In this document: piece after piece, positions 20,589 to 30,327 of the stretch
How the letters are laid out: the number at the start of each line of letters is the position of its first letter
Position numbering within the stretch: the stretch's first letter is position 1
Assembly: GCA_947443745.1 (NCBI GenBank)
Contig: CANEXL010000002.1
Coordinates: forward strand, 1 to 64,000
Source of the DNA: Microbacteriaceae bacterium
Lineage (GTDB): Bacteria > Actinomycetota > Actinomycetes > Actinomycetales > Microbacteriaceae
Reading direction: 5' to 3'
Length of the DNA: 64,000 nucleotides
Program-made: the position numbers and the translations under genes
Notes under the pieces: generated by a model
Told to the model about the DNA's origin: nothing
The model's database searches: none
Seen by the model: only the letters and a program-made list of their open reading frames with translations

Positions 20589-21728
20589 GTGAAGATCGTA
20601 ATTGCTCCGGACTCCTTCAAAGGCAGTTTGTCGGCCGCGCAGGCCGCCGAAGCAATGGCGGCTGGTGTTCGTGACGTTTGGGGCCCTTTGGCCGAGATTG
20701 TTCTGAAGCCCATGGCAGACGGTGGCGAGGGCACACTGGATGCGATTGCCTCCGCCTGGGGAGTGGCGCCGGAGATCATGACCACGGTGGACGCCATTGG
20801 CCGCCCCACGACGGCTCGCTTCGGCATATCGCGAGACGGACTCCAGGCCGTCATCGAGGCGGCTGAAGCCAACGGCCTTCCGGGAGTTTCTGACGTGCCC
20901 CTCCAACCGTTGAGGGCGGATACGTTCGGCGTTGGCCTGATCGCACGGGAGCTGCTCGATCGCGGGGTGAGCGACATTCTGCTGTGTGTCGGGGGATCGG
21001 CGACCACCGACGGAGGCACGGGAGTACTGAAGGCTCTGGGGGCACGTTTTCTGAATTCGGACGACGAAGAGGTCGCGGTCGGGGGCGTGGGACTGAAGGA
21101 CATTGTCTCCATCGACACGACCTCATTGCATGCGCAGGCGCGCAATGTTTCGTGGAACATTGCCGTTGACGTGGATAACCCGCTCTGCGGGGAGCGTGGC
21201 GCCGCCGCAACTTTTGGGCCACAGAAAGGTGCGACTTCTGCCGATGTGGCGCTGCTGGATGCCGGACTCGCCAACCTTGCCCGCGTGCTTCAGGGGGCAA
21301 CGGGCAGGGAAGACCTCACCGGCACCGGCACCGGAGCGGCCGGTGGAATTTCCCTGGGCATGAGGGCTCTCCTTGGTGCGCGCCTCGAGCCGGGCTCCGC
21401 CCTGGTCGCCCAGGCTATTGGGCTTGCGACGGCGATGGACGGCGCCACGTTGGTCTTGACGGGCGAAGGTTCCTTCGATTCGCAGTCCCTCGCCGGCAAA
21501 GTTGTGTCGGCGGTTGTCGCGGATTCCCCCGCGGGGTGCCCGATTGTGGTCATCGCCGGTCGCATCGGACTCACGCCAAACGAGACGCGAGTCGCGGGAA
21601 TAACGGCAGCCTTCTCGATAGCGAACGGCGCATCCGACCTTGCGACATTGATGACGGATGCGGAAGTCCGGGTTCGAGAAACGGCCGCGCACGTCTCCGC
21701 GCTGATGAATTCTGGAAGGCTCGATTAG
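20589..21728 (+). CDS. Glycerate kinase
   Basis: 'IVIAPDSFKGSLSAAQAAEAMAAGV', 'PMADGGEGTLDAI', 'CVGGSATTDGGTGVLKALGARF', 'VVIAGRI'. Confidence 0.93.
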   Translation: MKIVIAPDSFKGSLSAAQAAEAMAAGVRDVWGPLAEIVLKPMADGGEGTLDAIASAWGVAPEIMTTVDAIGRPTTARFGISRDGLQAVIEAAEANGLPGVSDVPLQPLRADTFGVGLIARELLDRGVSDILLCVGGSATTDGGTGVLKALGARFLNSDDEEVAVGGVGLKDIVSIDTTSLHAQARNVSWNIAVDVDNPLCGERGAAATFGPQKGATSADVALLDAGLANLARVLQGATGREDLTGTGTGAAGGISLGMRALLGARLEPGSALVAQAIGLATAMDGATLVLTGEGSFDSQSLAGKVVSAVVADSPAGCPIVVIAGRIGLTPNETRVAGITAAFSIANGASDLATLMTDAEVRVRETAAHVSALMNSGRLD

Positions 21729-21777
21729 CAGAGAGTGTCCCTCTCAAGATAAGCTCACATAGTTGGTTTCCAACACT

Positions 21778-21850
21778 GCGCCCGTAGCTCAACGGATAGA
21801 GCATCTGACTACGGATCAGAAGGTTGGGGGTTCGAATCCCTCCGGGCGCA
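21778..21850 (+). tRNA. tRNA-Arg(ACG)
   Basis: GCGCCCG/CGGGCGC acceptor, anticodon loop CTACGGA, GGGGTTCGAATCCCT T-arm; CCA not encoded. Confidence 0.94.
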
Positions 21851-21871
21851 CTCGTTGAGACAGCGAGATTT

Positions 21872-21908
21872 GAGGCGGTTTACCTTTTAGGTGAGCCGCT
21901 TCTTTCGT
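21872..21908 (+). terminator. Probable terminator downstream of tRNA-Arg
   Basis: gaggcggtttacct / aggtgagccgcttc stem with wobble pairs, followed by a T-rich tract. Confidence 0.5.
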
Positions 21909-21930
21909 TTCTCCCCAGCTACGGCCCGAC

Positions 21931-23283
21931 TCACAATGGCCTAGAATCTTTCCTCACCGCGACGTGGCGAAAGAGTAGGTAGAGCCCAGCCCCGGCAACG
22001 ACCCCGACAATGTAGCCAACTCCGGCACCTCCCATTGCGTTGCGTGAGACCCAGCCAATCCACGAGAGAGCGGGGATGCTTTCGGCAATCGAGTTGCCAA
22101 TGGGGGTTGCGGTAAAGGGGAGCAGCACGAGAAAAGCAATAATGAACGACCACGCCGCAGGCCAGATAAACGTCGGGGGCTTCTCGTACCCCTGTCGCGT
22201 TTGGCGTCGCAACAGCAGTTCGACGATGACGATGCCGAACCACGGGGTCGTGTAGTAGCCCGCCAACAGGACGACATCCTGAGTGGTGTCGCCGAGCGAG
22301 GAGTTACGAGCCGCGATTGCCAAGCTCAGTCCCACGGCCGCGACGAGAAGTGACGCAAATGGTCGAGAGAATTTGACTCCCATTTGAACGAGGCTGAGAC
22401 CAGCGCTGAAGTCATTCAGGCCGTTGGCAGTTCCGAGTGCGACGCCCATGGCGACCAGCGCAATTATCGCGGGAAGCCCGCCACCGAGAACGCTCTCAAC
22501 CCGGCTCATCGGGTCGGCAATAGCCGCTTTGGTTGAGAGCCAGGCGCCGATCCCACCGAGCACAATGAGTGGCAGGGAGCTGCCGAGGAGAACCCAGAGG
22601 AAAACCTTACGAGGGGAGGTCGTCACGGGCAGGGTTCGTGACAGGTCGGTGGCCTGCACAGTCCACGATATGGACGAGCTCAGCCCCAGAGCAATGGCGA
22701 GCCAGATGCCAGCGACAGGAACCCCCACTGAAGGATCTGGCATCGGTGCCGGAGCAATATCGCGCATGGCAACCATGAGCCAGACGGCGATCACGATCAT
22801 GACAGAACTAATCCCCAGGCCCAAAATGCGCATCGCGCGGATTCCGAGAAAGACAACGGTCACTTCCACGGCGAAAACGCAAGCGAGAGCCAAAAAGAAG
22901 GTGATGCCGAGGGAGGAGGCCAACGCATCAACCCCAAAGAGGTCATTCAATCCGTTGTAAGCGACGAGGCTAAAGATGAGGAAGATTCGCGGAAGAAGAA
23001 TCGCCGGCCCGAAAGCCAAGCGGCCCAGAGGCATCGCCGCGAGTCCGGTCGTGGGACCCCACATAGAAATCATCGCCAACGCGATCATCCCGAGCACCAC
23101 ACCAATGCTGAGGCCAATGAAACCGTAAAGGAAGCCGGGGCCAGATTCTCCGCCGCCGGCAACCATGCCTGTGATAATCGCTCCGGGAGCAAACATGACG
23201 CCAGCCCATGTCACAGCCAGGGATCGGGGGGTTCCCTCACGTTGATGTGTGGCCAACGTCGTTGTTTCAGTTTGGGGGTTCAT
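21931..23283 (-). CDS. NCS1 / purine-cytosine permease-like transporter
   Basis: 12-TM-like protein; 'RSLAVTWAGVMFAPGAIITGMVAGGG', 'LAYNGLNDLFGVDAL'-like region, 'GLNDFSAGLSLVQMGVKFSRP'. Confidence 0.82.
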   Translation of the reverse strand: MNPQTETTTLATHQREGTPRSLAVTWAGVMFAPGAIITGMVAGGGESGPGFLYGFIGLSIGVVLGMIALAMISMWGPTTGLAAMPLGRLAFGPAILLPRIFLIFSLVAYNGLNDLFGVDALASSLGITFFLALACVFAVEVTVVFLGIRAMRILGLGISSVMIVIAVWLMVAMRDIAPAPMPDPSVGVPVAGIWLAIALGLSSSISWTVQATDLSRTLPVTTSPRKVFLWVLLGSSLPLIVLGGIGAWLSTKAAIADPMSRVESVLGGGLPAIIALVAMGVALGTANGLNDFSAGLSLVQMGVKFSRPFASLLVAAVGLSLAIAARNSSLGDTTQDVVLLAGYYTTPWFGIVIVELLLRRQTRQGYEKPPTFIWPAAWSFIIAFLVLLPFTATPIGNSIAESIPALSWIGWVSRNAMGGAGVGYIVGVVAGAGLYLLFRHVAVRKDSRPL

Positions 23284-23420
23284 GAGATAAATATATGCCC
23301 GCTGAAACTATTATCGGAAGGGAGACGTGAGCGAGCAATAGCCGGAAAGTGGCAAGAAAGAAGTAAAATCGTTACAGGAGATTCCCAAGGGTGGGGATCG
23401 GGCGAGGTAAACGAGAAATC

Positions 23421-24524
23421 ATGAAGAAGATTGTTATCTGGACAATGGCCATTGCGGTGGCAGCACTCGCAACGGTCGGGCTCGCAACTCCTGCATTCGC
23501 CGCTCCGGTCACGTCCTCCAACGTTGCAACCATCGGCGGAGCCAACTTCGTGTCCACCTCTGCCGATGGAACGATTACGGCTGCGTACTCGGCTGATACG
23601 GGACTTTCGGTTTATAACAGCACGACGGACCAGGTGAGCTCCTACACCGCAATCTTTCTTGGCATGACGCATGTCGGTGAAGCGGTCGTTTCGCCCGATG
23701 GCACCGAAATCTATATTCTCGGAGACAATCCTCAGGCCGTCGCCGTCTTCAATGTCTCCAGCGAGACGGTGACCAGAACCATAGCCTTGCCGTTCTCGGC
23801 ATGGATGGGGGCCATTACCCCCGACGGGTCTACGCTGCTTGTCTACGCCAAAACGACCCAGGAGATTCTCAAAATCGATCTGGGGTCGGACACGGTGAGC
23901 ACCCCACTCAACCTGGGGCTTGATTACCCCTATCAGCTCTGTGTTACCTCCAACGGGTCGACGGTTTATGTTCCCGGCTACGACGCTGGCTATACCTCGA
24001 TTGTTGACATCGGCTCGCTGACGCAGACGGGCACGTTGCCCGACACCGACCAGCCCCTCAACTGTGTGCTCGGTGCCGACGACACATTGTTCATTGGCGA
24101 CTATGCCACGGGTGCCGTTCGCAAGTATGCCGCCGATGGGTCGAACATCGTAAGTGCCGCGGGCTTGGCCGAAGAGATGTATGGAATGGGCCTTACCTGT
24201 AACAGTGTGATCGTCGGGGACTACCAGAACACGGGCTACGCCGTCTTAGACCGCACGACGCTGGAGCAAACGGGATCCATTGCGTCTGAGGTGTACACCT
24301 ACATGATGACGGTAACGGCCGACGCGAAGACCACATGGGTTGGCGGTTATTACGCCGCTCAGGGCCTGCAGTCCATCACCGAGGACAACTGCCCTGTCGC
24401 AGCACCGACACTTCCAAATACGGGGATTAGCTCGCAGGGCGCATTCATGATGACAGGGATTGCCAGCCTTGCGTTAGCTCTTGGGGCTGGCCTGATCATG
24501 CACCGACGCCGAAAGAACTCTTAG
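23421..24524 (+). CDS. Secreted beta-propeller (YncE-like) cell-wall protein with LPNTG sorting signal
   Basis: Signal peptide 'MKKIVIWTMAIAVAALATVGLATPAFA', YVTN-type repeats ('SPDGTEIYILGDNPQAVAVFNVSSETV'), C-terminal 'LPNTG' (24411-24425) + TM + 'HRRRKNS'. Confidence 0.85.
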   Translation: MKKIVIWTMAIAVAALATVGLATPAFAAPVTSSNVATIGGANFVSTSADGTITAAYSADTGLSVYNSTTDQVSSYTAIFLGMTHVGEAVVSPDGTEIYILGDNPQAVAVFNVSSETVTRTIALPFSAWMGAITPDGSTLLVYAKTTQEILKIDLGSDTVSTPLNLGLDYPYQLCVTSNGSTVYVPGYDAGYTSIVDIGSLTQTGTLPDTDQPLNCVLGADDTLFIGDYATGAVRKYAADGSNIVSAAGLAEEMYGMGLTCNSVIVGDYQNTGYAVLDRTTLEQTGSIASEVYTYMMTVTADAKTTWVGGYYAAQGLQSITEDNCPVAAPTLPNTGISSQGAFMMTGIASLALALGAGLIMHRRRKNS

Positions 24525-24533
24525 GAGCCCGAT

Positions 24534-26606
24534 CTAGTTTTTAGTGCCTGTGACGGACTGGTAGAGCACGTTTGCAAGGAGACGTGAGTACTGATCTGAG
24601 AGGTGGTTATCGCCCCGCCCTCCGGTGACGAACGTTCCGGCAATGGCCTCCGGACAGATGTTGTGGTCAGAGGTGCAGAACCAGTCCCGCGTGTCGACGT
24701 GCGTTGCCCCTGCCGCAAGAGCCGCTTGCCTCTCCCCGTCGAGAAAGCCCCAGGAGAATCCTGTCGAATTCTTGCATGACGACAGCGGGGTCGGAATATG
24801 ACAATTGGGCCCGCCTCCGGGCGATTCTGCGAGGACAACGACAGAGGGCGAGAGCGCTGTAACCTGGTCGAGATAACGCGTGAGACCGGCGTTCCACGTT
24901 GTTCCCCGATCATGTGAATCGGTGGGCAACATCAGGAGCCCCTGTTCCCAGGCCGTCGCATTTGAGGCCACCACGATATCCGGATGCAATTCCTTGAGTT
25001 CCTGAAGCACCCACTCTCTGTGTTGAGCGCACTGCATATATTCGGTCGACACCTTGTCGAGGTGCAGAGCAAAGTCGACTGTTGGGCACTGAGAGTGAGT
25101 CAGGCTGATAACTTTCCATCCCCGCGGCGCGAAGCCGTCGACGAGTCCCGAAATATATTCATTCGCAAATGAATCGCCAATGACGGCCAACACGTGGGTG
25201 CCGCGGGGGTCCCCAAAGGTGCAGGAGGCAACCTTGTCAGCGGAATCAACGTCGAGACACCCCAGGTCCCAATTACTCGGGCGCGTGCGGGGCGCGGATT
25301 TCGGCGGAACATCCCACGTATTTGTGATGACCTGGTGCGCGATGGCAGCCTGCACGGCGCTGACGTTTGCAAACGGCACCCCCAAGGCGGGCGCGTTCGC
25401 CCCCTGCAGCTGCGTGTTGATTCCGACTCCCGTGGCACCAGCTACAAGGACCAGACTCCCGACAGCGGCAAAAATGAGAGCCCGCCGCGTCGTTCGCAGC
25501 TTTGTGCCAAAGCGAAGAGGGTTCTCCACCAGATACTTTGTGGCCACTGCCGCTGCGAGAGTCAGGGCGATGATGACCAGAGCAATTTTCCAGCCCGAGC
25601 TCCGCCCGCGGACAAGCTCAAAAGTGACAATAATCGGCCAATGCCAGAGGTAGATGACGTAGGACAGGCCGCCGATGAACAAGACGGGCCGGAACCGGGC
25701 TAACCGTGCGGGCTCCCAAGGGGTACCGAGATCGCCGACATACAGGAGAACTGCCGTTGCGAGCACGGGCCACAAAGCGGCATATCCAGGAAAGGGTGTG
25801 GCGTCGTTGAAAACCCAGGCTGCCGCGAAGAGGGCGGAGCCCGCACTCCATGCCGAGAAGATGAGAATCACTTTTCGTGCGCGTGAGCGGGCGTGGCTCA
25901 GCACGGGGGGCACGAAGACAATCAGGCCTCCGAGAGCGAACTCCCAGACTCTCGTAAACGTCGAGAAGAATGCCTGCTCCGGATTCGCATCCGTGAACCA
26001 GATAGATGCCACCAGCGATGCGATGAAGATGAAGCCGAGGACGGCCGGAAATAGCCACTGTTGGCCGCGGCCCCTTTTGAGTACCTTCCGGAGGACGAAC
26101 AGTGCCGCTAAGAAGAGCAGCGGCCATAAGAAATAGAACTGTTCCTCTACCGACAATGTCCAGTACTGCTGAATGATCGACGCGGAGTCGCCAGCGTGAA
26201 CATAGCCTGAGCTGAAAAACACGAGGAACCAGTTGGTGACATACAGGGCGCTGGCACCGACGCCCGCCGCAAAGCGAATGACGTCATTGACGGGCACCAC
26301 GACAGCGGTGACGACGAGGGAAAATGCGAGAACAAGAAAACTTGCGGGGAGAAGCCGCCGGATTCGTCGCGCGTAGAACGCCAAGGGTCGAAGGCGATCT
26401 GTCGCGCGAAACTCCCGGTACAGATGGTCGGTGATGAGAAATCCCGAAATGACGAAGAACACGTCCACGCCAATGAATCCGCCGGGCACTTGGGCGGGAT
26501 AGAGGTGATAGCCAAAAACAAAAATTATGGCGAGAGCGCGGAGCCCCTCAATGTCTGTGCGTTTCTTCCCGAGAGGGCGGTCAACGGCGTTGGGCGTGAC
26601 GTTCAC
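24534..26606 (-). CDS. OafA/YrhL-type membrane acyltransferase (acyltransferase 3) with C-terminal SGNH domain
   Basis: 'DIEGLRALAIIFVFGYHLYPAQVPGGFIGVDVFFVISGFLITDHLYRE', 'QQYWTLSVEEQFYFLWPLL', 'LAVIGDSFANEY', C-terminal 'DNHLSDQYSRLLA'. Confidence 0.93.
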   Translation of the reverse strand: MNVTPNAVDRPLGKKRTDIEGLRALAIIFVFGYHLYPAQVPGGFIGVDVFFVISGFLITDHLYREFRATDRLRPLAFYARRIRRLLPASFLVLAFSLVVTAVVVPVNDVIRFAAGVGASALYVTNWFLVFFSSGYVHAGDSASIIQQYWTLSVEEQFYFLWPLLFLAALFVLRKVLKRGRGQQWLFPAVLGFIFIASLVASIWFTDANPEQAFFSTFTRVWEFALGGLIVFVPPVLSHARSRARKVILIFSAWSAGSALFAAAWVFNDATPFPGYAALWPVLATAVLLYVGDLGTPWEPARLARFRPVLFIGGLSYVIYLWHWPIIVTFELVRGRSSGWKIALVIIALTLAAAVATKYLVENPLRFGTKLRTTRRALIFAAVGSLVLVAGATGVGINTQLQGANAPALGVPFANVSAVQAAIAHQVITNTWDVPPKSAPRTRPSNWDLGCLDVDSADKVASCTFGDPRGTHVLAVIGDSFANEYISGLVDGFAPRGWKVISLTHSQCPTVDFALHLDKVSTEYMQCAQHREWVLQELKELHPDIVVASNATAWEQGLLMLPTDSHDRGTTWNAGLTRYLDQVTALSPSVVVLAESPGGGPNCHIPTPLSSCKNSTGFSWGFLDGERQAALAAGATHVDTRDWFCTSDHNICPEAIAGTFVTGGRGDNHLSDQYSRLLANVLYQSVTGTKN

Positions 26607-26770
26607 CGTGAAAACCTCTTCTCATCAACTCGGCATGGTGAACTCTTAGTATTTGAGCCCAGACGGATTTGATATTAGTAGATTCCGAACCCACACGGGC
26701 ACCCGGGGAGATTCCTCGCCTCAACTATGGAACTGTCCGGGTGGGTTCACCTCACTTACGCACGCCTCAT

Positions 26771-28699
26771 TCAGGTAACGTCGGTGACCTCGCGAAGGCC
26801 GGTGCCCAAACCGTGCGGAGTTTTCTCCCACGAGAAGGGCTTCAGAATGAGCAGGATGAGAGCCCTCCATGCAGCAAAACCGTGCAGGAACCAGTAAATC
26901 GGGTTGAAAATGGCGTAGCTGGCAAGCCTCCAGCCTTGACGACGCCATCCGGCCCACGCTGCCAACACAATGACAATGATGTTGCCGGCGAGGGAATTCC
27001 AGACGGCTGCCTGCGCAAACAACGGCGGCAGATCCAGTGCGGTAAATCTCACGCCGACATAGGTCAAGATCGTGAAGCCCCAGACAATGGGGTATGACAA
27101 GAAGAGCAGCGGAGTCGACGCGATCAGGGCAAAGGTGGAGATGACACTGCGAAACCCCGCCGATCGCGCAAAGCGAAGGGGATAACGAGCGTCGACGAGC
27201 GCGGTCACCATGTAGCCCTTAATCCAGCGCGTTCGCTGCCGAATCCAGGCGGGAATTTCCGAGCAGGCCTCCTCCCACGTGGTGGATTCAATTGTGCTGA
27301 TTCTGAACCCGGCGGTCGCCGCTCGCATGCCAAGGTCAGCATCCTCGGTCACGTTATAAGGATCCCAGCCACCGAGCTCGCGCAGAAGCGACGTGCGAAA
27401 GTGATTGGACGTGCCCCCGAGGGGGATGGGCAAACGAAAGACCTCCATACCGCGCAGCATGCCGTCAAACCACGTCGAGTACTCCAACGTAAACATGCGG
27501 GTCAAAACGTTCTGGCGAGAATTGAAATAGTTGAGCGCCGCCTGAACGCAGACCAGTCGCTTGTCTGACTTGACGTGGGCCGGGTGGTGAATTTTCTGCG
27601 CCCGCAAAAAGGCGTGATGAGCCTTGCGCAACTGATCGACCTCTGGTTTGTCCTCGACGTCAAAGACAACAAGGTACTCGCCGCGAGCAAACATGAGGCC
27701 AAAATTGCACGCTCGAGGTTTCGTCATCGGGGTGCCTGCCGGAACGATCAAGAGCTGCACGTACGCGGGAGGGGCAGCATCTTTGCACGCCTGAATGGTG
27801 AGAGTGTCCTCTTCTTCCAGCAGAATAAGAACTTGCAATTGAGCGGTCGGCCAATCAAGTTCGCCTATGTTGCGGATGACATTGGCAATGACATGTGCTT
27901 CGTGAAAGACCGGCACCAAGATTGTGTAGAGGGGCAATTGCGCATCCGAAGGGGGCTCCTCGGGTAAAGCCGCCGAAGCTAGTCGGGCTCTTTGGGTGGC
28001 AACGGCCGCCGCCACGATCCGGTCATCATGACGGCCGAATGCCCCCACGATGGACGCGAGGGTTCGAAAGCTCACCGCCACGAGAAAGAACACATTTGCC
28101 ATAACGAGGAGGGAAATAATAGTCGCGGACGTCGCCCAGATCATTCCCCCGATCGTCGCCGCCACCAGAATCCAACTGAGAATTTTTTGCCACAGCGCTA
28201 GGCCGGCTTTTGCGGACTTGTCGGGGGCCGTTGTGGCGAGCTCTTCGGCTGCATTGAACAGGAGGCGACTTCGGCAGTTGCGCAGCACGGCTTGGGTGAT
28301 GTCCCAGTCGGTTGTGACGTTGAGCACCACATTTTGCACTGCAAAGGAGGCGCGAACCTGATCCATCATTTTCGGCGTGAACGGAACCGACGTTGCCACG
28401 GTCAGCGTGTCTCCCCGTTGGTGGAGGGGGAGCCATTCGGCCTGAATCAGGTCCTCGGGCTCCCGAGCGTCGAGGATTCCGGCGTCGGGGGCCTCCGTGA
28501 GAAGGTTGACGAAGGGCACACCCAGCTGTTCCGCTAAACAGCCGTACAACGTCAGGCGCGTGACGGCTCCGGCCAAGATGAGGTTCTGCCCGACCCGCCC
28601 GCCTGAGTTTTTTTGCATTTCTAGCGCGAGATCGAGTTGTTCCTGGCTAATCACATTGGCGTCGAGCAAGATCTGACCGAGCTGCCGTGTTTCGGTCAC
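26771..28699 (-). CDS. GT2 polysaccharide synthase with N-terminal GspE_N/MshEN-like domain (XagB/NfrB-like)
   Basis: N-term 'QLGQILLDANVISQEQLDLALEMQKNSGGRVGQNLILAGAVTRLTLYGCLAEQLGVPFV' (GspE_N/MshEN); GT2 core 'VFDVEDKPEVDQLRKA', 'VTEDADLGMRA', 'QRTRWIKGYMV', TM segments. Confidence 0.88.
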   Translation of the reverse strand: MTETRQLGQILLDANVISQEQLDLALEMQKNSGGRVGQNLILAGAVTRLTLYGCLAEQLGVPFVNLLTEAPDAGILDAREPEDLIQAEWLPLHQRGDTLTVATSVPFTPKMMDQVRASFAVQNVVLNVTTDWDITQAVLRNCRSRLLFNAAEELATTAPDKSAKAGLALWQKILSWILVAATIGGMIWATSATIISLLVMANVFFLVAVSFRTLASIVGAFGRHDDRIVAAAVATQRARLASAALPEEPPSDAQLPLYTILVPVFHEAHVIANVIRNIGELDWPTAQLQVLILLEEEDTLTIQACKDAAPPAYVQLLIVPAGTPMTKPRACNFGLMFARGEYLVVFDVEDKPEVDQLRKAHHAFLRAQKIHHPAHVKSDKRLVCVQAALNYFNSRQNVLTRMFTLEYSTWFDGMLRGMEVFRLPIPLGGTSNHFRTSLLRELGGWDPYNVTEDADLGMRAATAGFRISTIESTTWEEACSEIPAWIRQRTRWIKGYMVTALVDARYPLRFARSAGFRSVISTFALIASTPLLFLSYPIVWGFTILTYVGVRFTALDLPPLFAQAAVWNSLAGNIIVIVLAAWAGWRRQGWRLASYAIFNPIYWFLHGFAAWRALILLILKPFSWEKTPHGLGTGLREVTDVT

Positions 28700-30327
28700 G
28701 GGGTCACCCCGCCGCCATTGACGAGTTCATAAATGCGCACGTTCCCCGAGTGAAAAACAACAGCAAATCGAGACACAAAGCTCGCATCATCTTTCAGTTC
28801 GGCCCACACCACGTCGGAAGGGTTTGCGGTGTCCACATAGACCCACGTCGCATAGCTCGACGGTTGGGCAAGCGCCTCGGTAAAACGCGCGCCGGCAAAG
28901 CGTGCGTAGATGCGCTCGAGGGGCACATCGAATTGCATGAGAACCGGATTCGCGCCTTCATCAATGAGGATGTGCCCGGTGCCAATATGGGCGGCGAGCC
29001 AGGTGGCGGCTGCGGTGGAGTCTGCACCCGACAGTGTTGTGGAATATCCCTCACGAATGACATCCACTCGCTGCGTCGCGTCGGAGTAGGTCCAGGCCGT
29101 GAAGCCCACGGCGATCGCAGCAACGACAGCCGCGACCAGGGAGCCAAGAACTCTCCATCGAGTTTCGAAAACGTTGACCAGCACGCCAATGAGAAGAGCA
29201 GCTAACGGAACAAGCCCGGCGGCAAAACGAAGATTGAAGAGACCGGTCGGCAGGGAATGGTCATTGCGTATCGCTGTCTGGCCTAAAAAGAGGCTAAGAA
29301 TCGCAAAAGGATAGAAGAATCCGGGAATCCAAATGAGGAGGGCTGTTGTGGTGAACCCTCTCGTCCACATCGTTGCGATTGCTCCGAGACCGGCAAGAAG
29401 CACAATCGGAACCCCGATAAGCCCCACCACCGTCCAATCGAAGGTATCAAACGAAAGCCACAGGTTTCCTTGCGTCGGTAGCAGCCCTTGAGCGGCCAAA
29501 GCCTGCTGCTGAGCGGCGGCCGAATATTGCCCTTGGGCAAAATCTAGCGGGTGGCCAAAGACGACCCAGTTGAAAGAAATCCACCAGCCCACGGCAACCA
29601 ACGGCACGCTGACAAAAGCAGCGGCGGAGGTGAGGGTCTGCGACACGGAGCGCCAACGACGCCACGACGCGACCATGACGAAGGCTGTTGCCACCGCGAC
29701 AAAGGCCCACCCCTCATACCGGGTGAGAACCGCTGCTGCTGCGGGAGCCCCCGCAAAAATGGCGAGCTGCCCGGGAGAGTGCGGAGGCCTGCCAAAAATC
29801 CACCCCGAAAGTCCTGCCAACGAAGCCAAAATCGCGGCAATCAAGACCGGTTCGGTGAGAGCAACAGTGTGCAGGTACAGCAGGGACGGGTTGAGCACAA
29901 ACACAGCGAGTGTTATCCATTGGGCGAGAGGCCCAAAGCCGATTCGTGCCGTGATGCGCCACAGCGACGCTGCCGAAACTCCGAGGCATCCCGTTCCGAC
30001 AATGGCGGCGGCAAGGCCCGTGTGCCACAACGTGTACGACGTCACCCACGGCAGAAGGAGGAGGTGGGGAAAGGGCAACCAAACGGTGCCGATCTGGGCA
30101 AATCCTGGTTCTTGCGAATCAAAAATTCTGCGCGCAATCGTGAGATGCGACTGGGCGTCGGCATACAGGAGAAGCCAGTTGTTGTGCCACATCACTAGAG
30201 AGAAAGCTGCTCCCACTGCGACCGCCAGAAATGTAGCGAGCAACGTTCCCGCAATTCGTTGACCCTGAAGTGGCGCGGAATCTTCAATAACCTCGCCGCC
30301 GGCAACCCCGTCTTTAGAGGTTGTCAT
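28696..30327 (-). CDS. Polytopic glycosyltransferase, GT39/GT-C-like
   Basis: About 10-12 hydrophobic segments; N-terminal loop 'LLYADAQSHLTIARRIFDSQEPGFAQIGTVWLPFPHLLLLP' typical of GT-C; 4-nt overlap with downstream GT2. Confidence 0.75.
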   Translation of the reverse strand: MTTSKDGVAGGEVIEDSAPLQGQRIAGTLLATFLAVAVGAAFSLVMWHNNWLLLYADAQSHLTIARRIFDSQEPGFAQIGTVWLPFPHLLLLPWVTSYTLWHTGLAAAIVGTGCLGVSAASLWRITARIGFGPLAQWITLAVFVLNPSLLYLHTVALTEPVLIAAILASLAGLSGWIFGRPPHSPGQLAIFAGAPAAAAVLTRYEGWAFVAVATAFVMVASWRRWRSVSQTLTSAAAFVSVPLVAVGWWISFNWVVFGHPLDFAQGQYSAAAQQQALAAQGLLPTQGNLWLSFDTFDWTVVGLIGVPIVLLAGLGAIATMWTRGFTTTALLIWIPGFFYPFAILSLFLGQTAIRNDHSLPTGLFNLRFAAGLVPLAALLIGVLVNVFETRWRVLGSLVAAVVAAIAVGFTAWTYSDATQRVDVIREGYSTTLSGADSTAAATWLAAHIGTGHILIDEGANPVLMQFDVPLERIYARFAGARFTEALAQPSSYATWVYVDTANPSDVVWAELKDDASFVSRFAVVFHSGNVRIYELVNGGGVTP

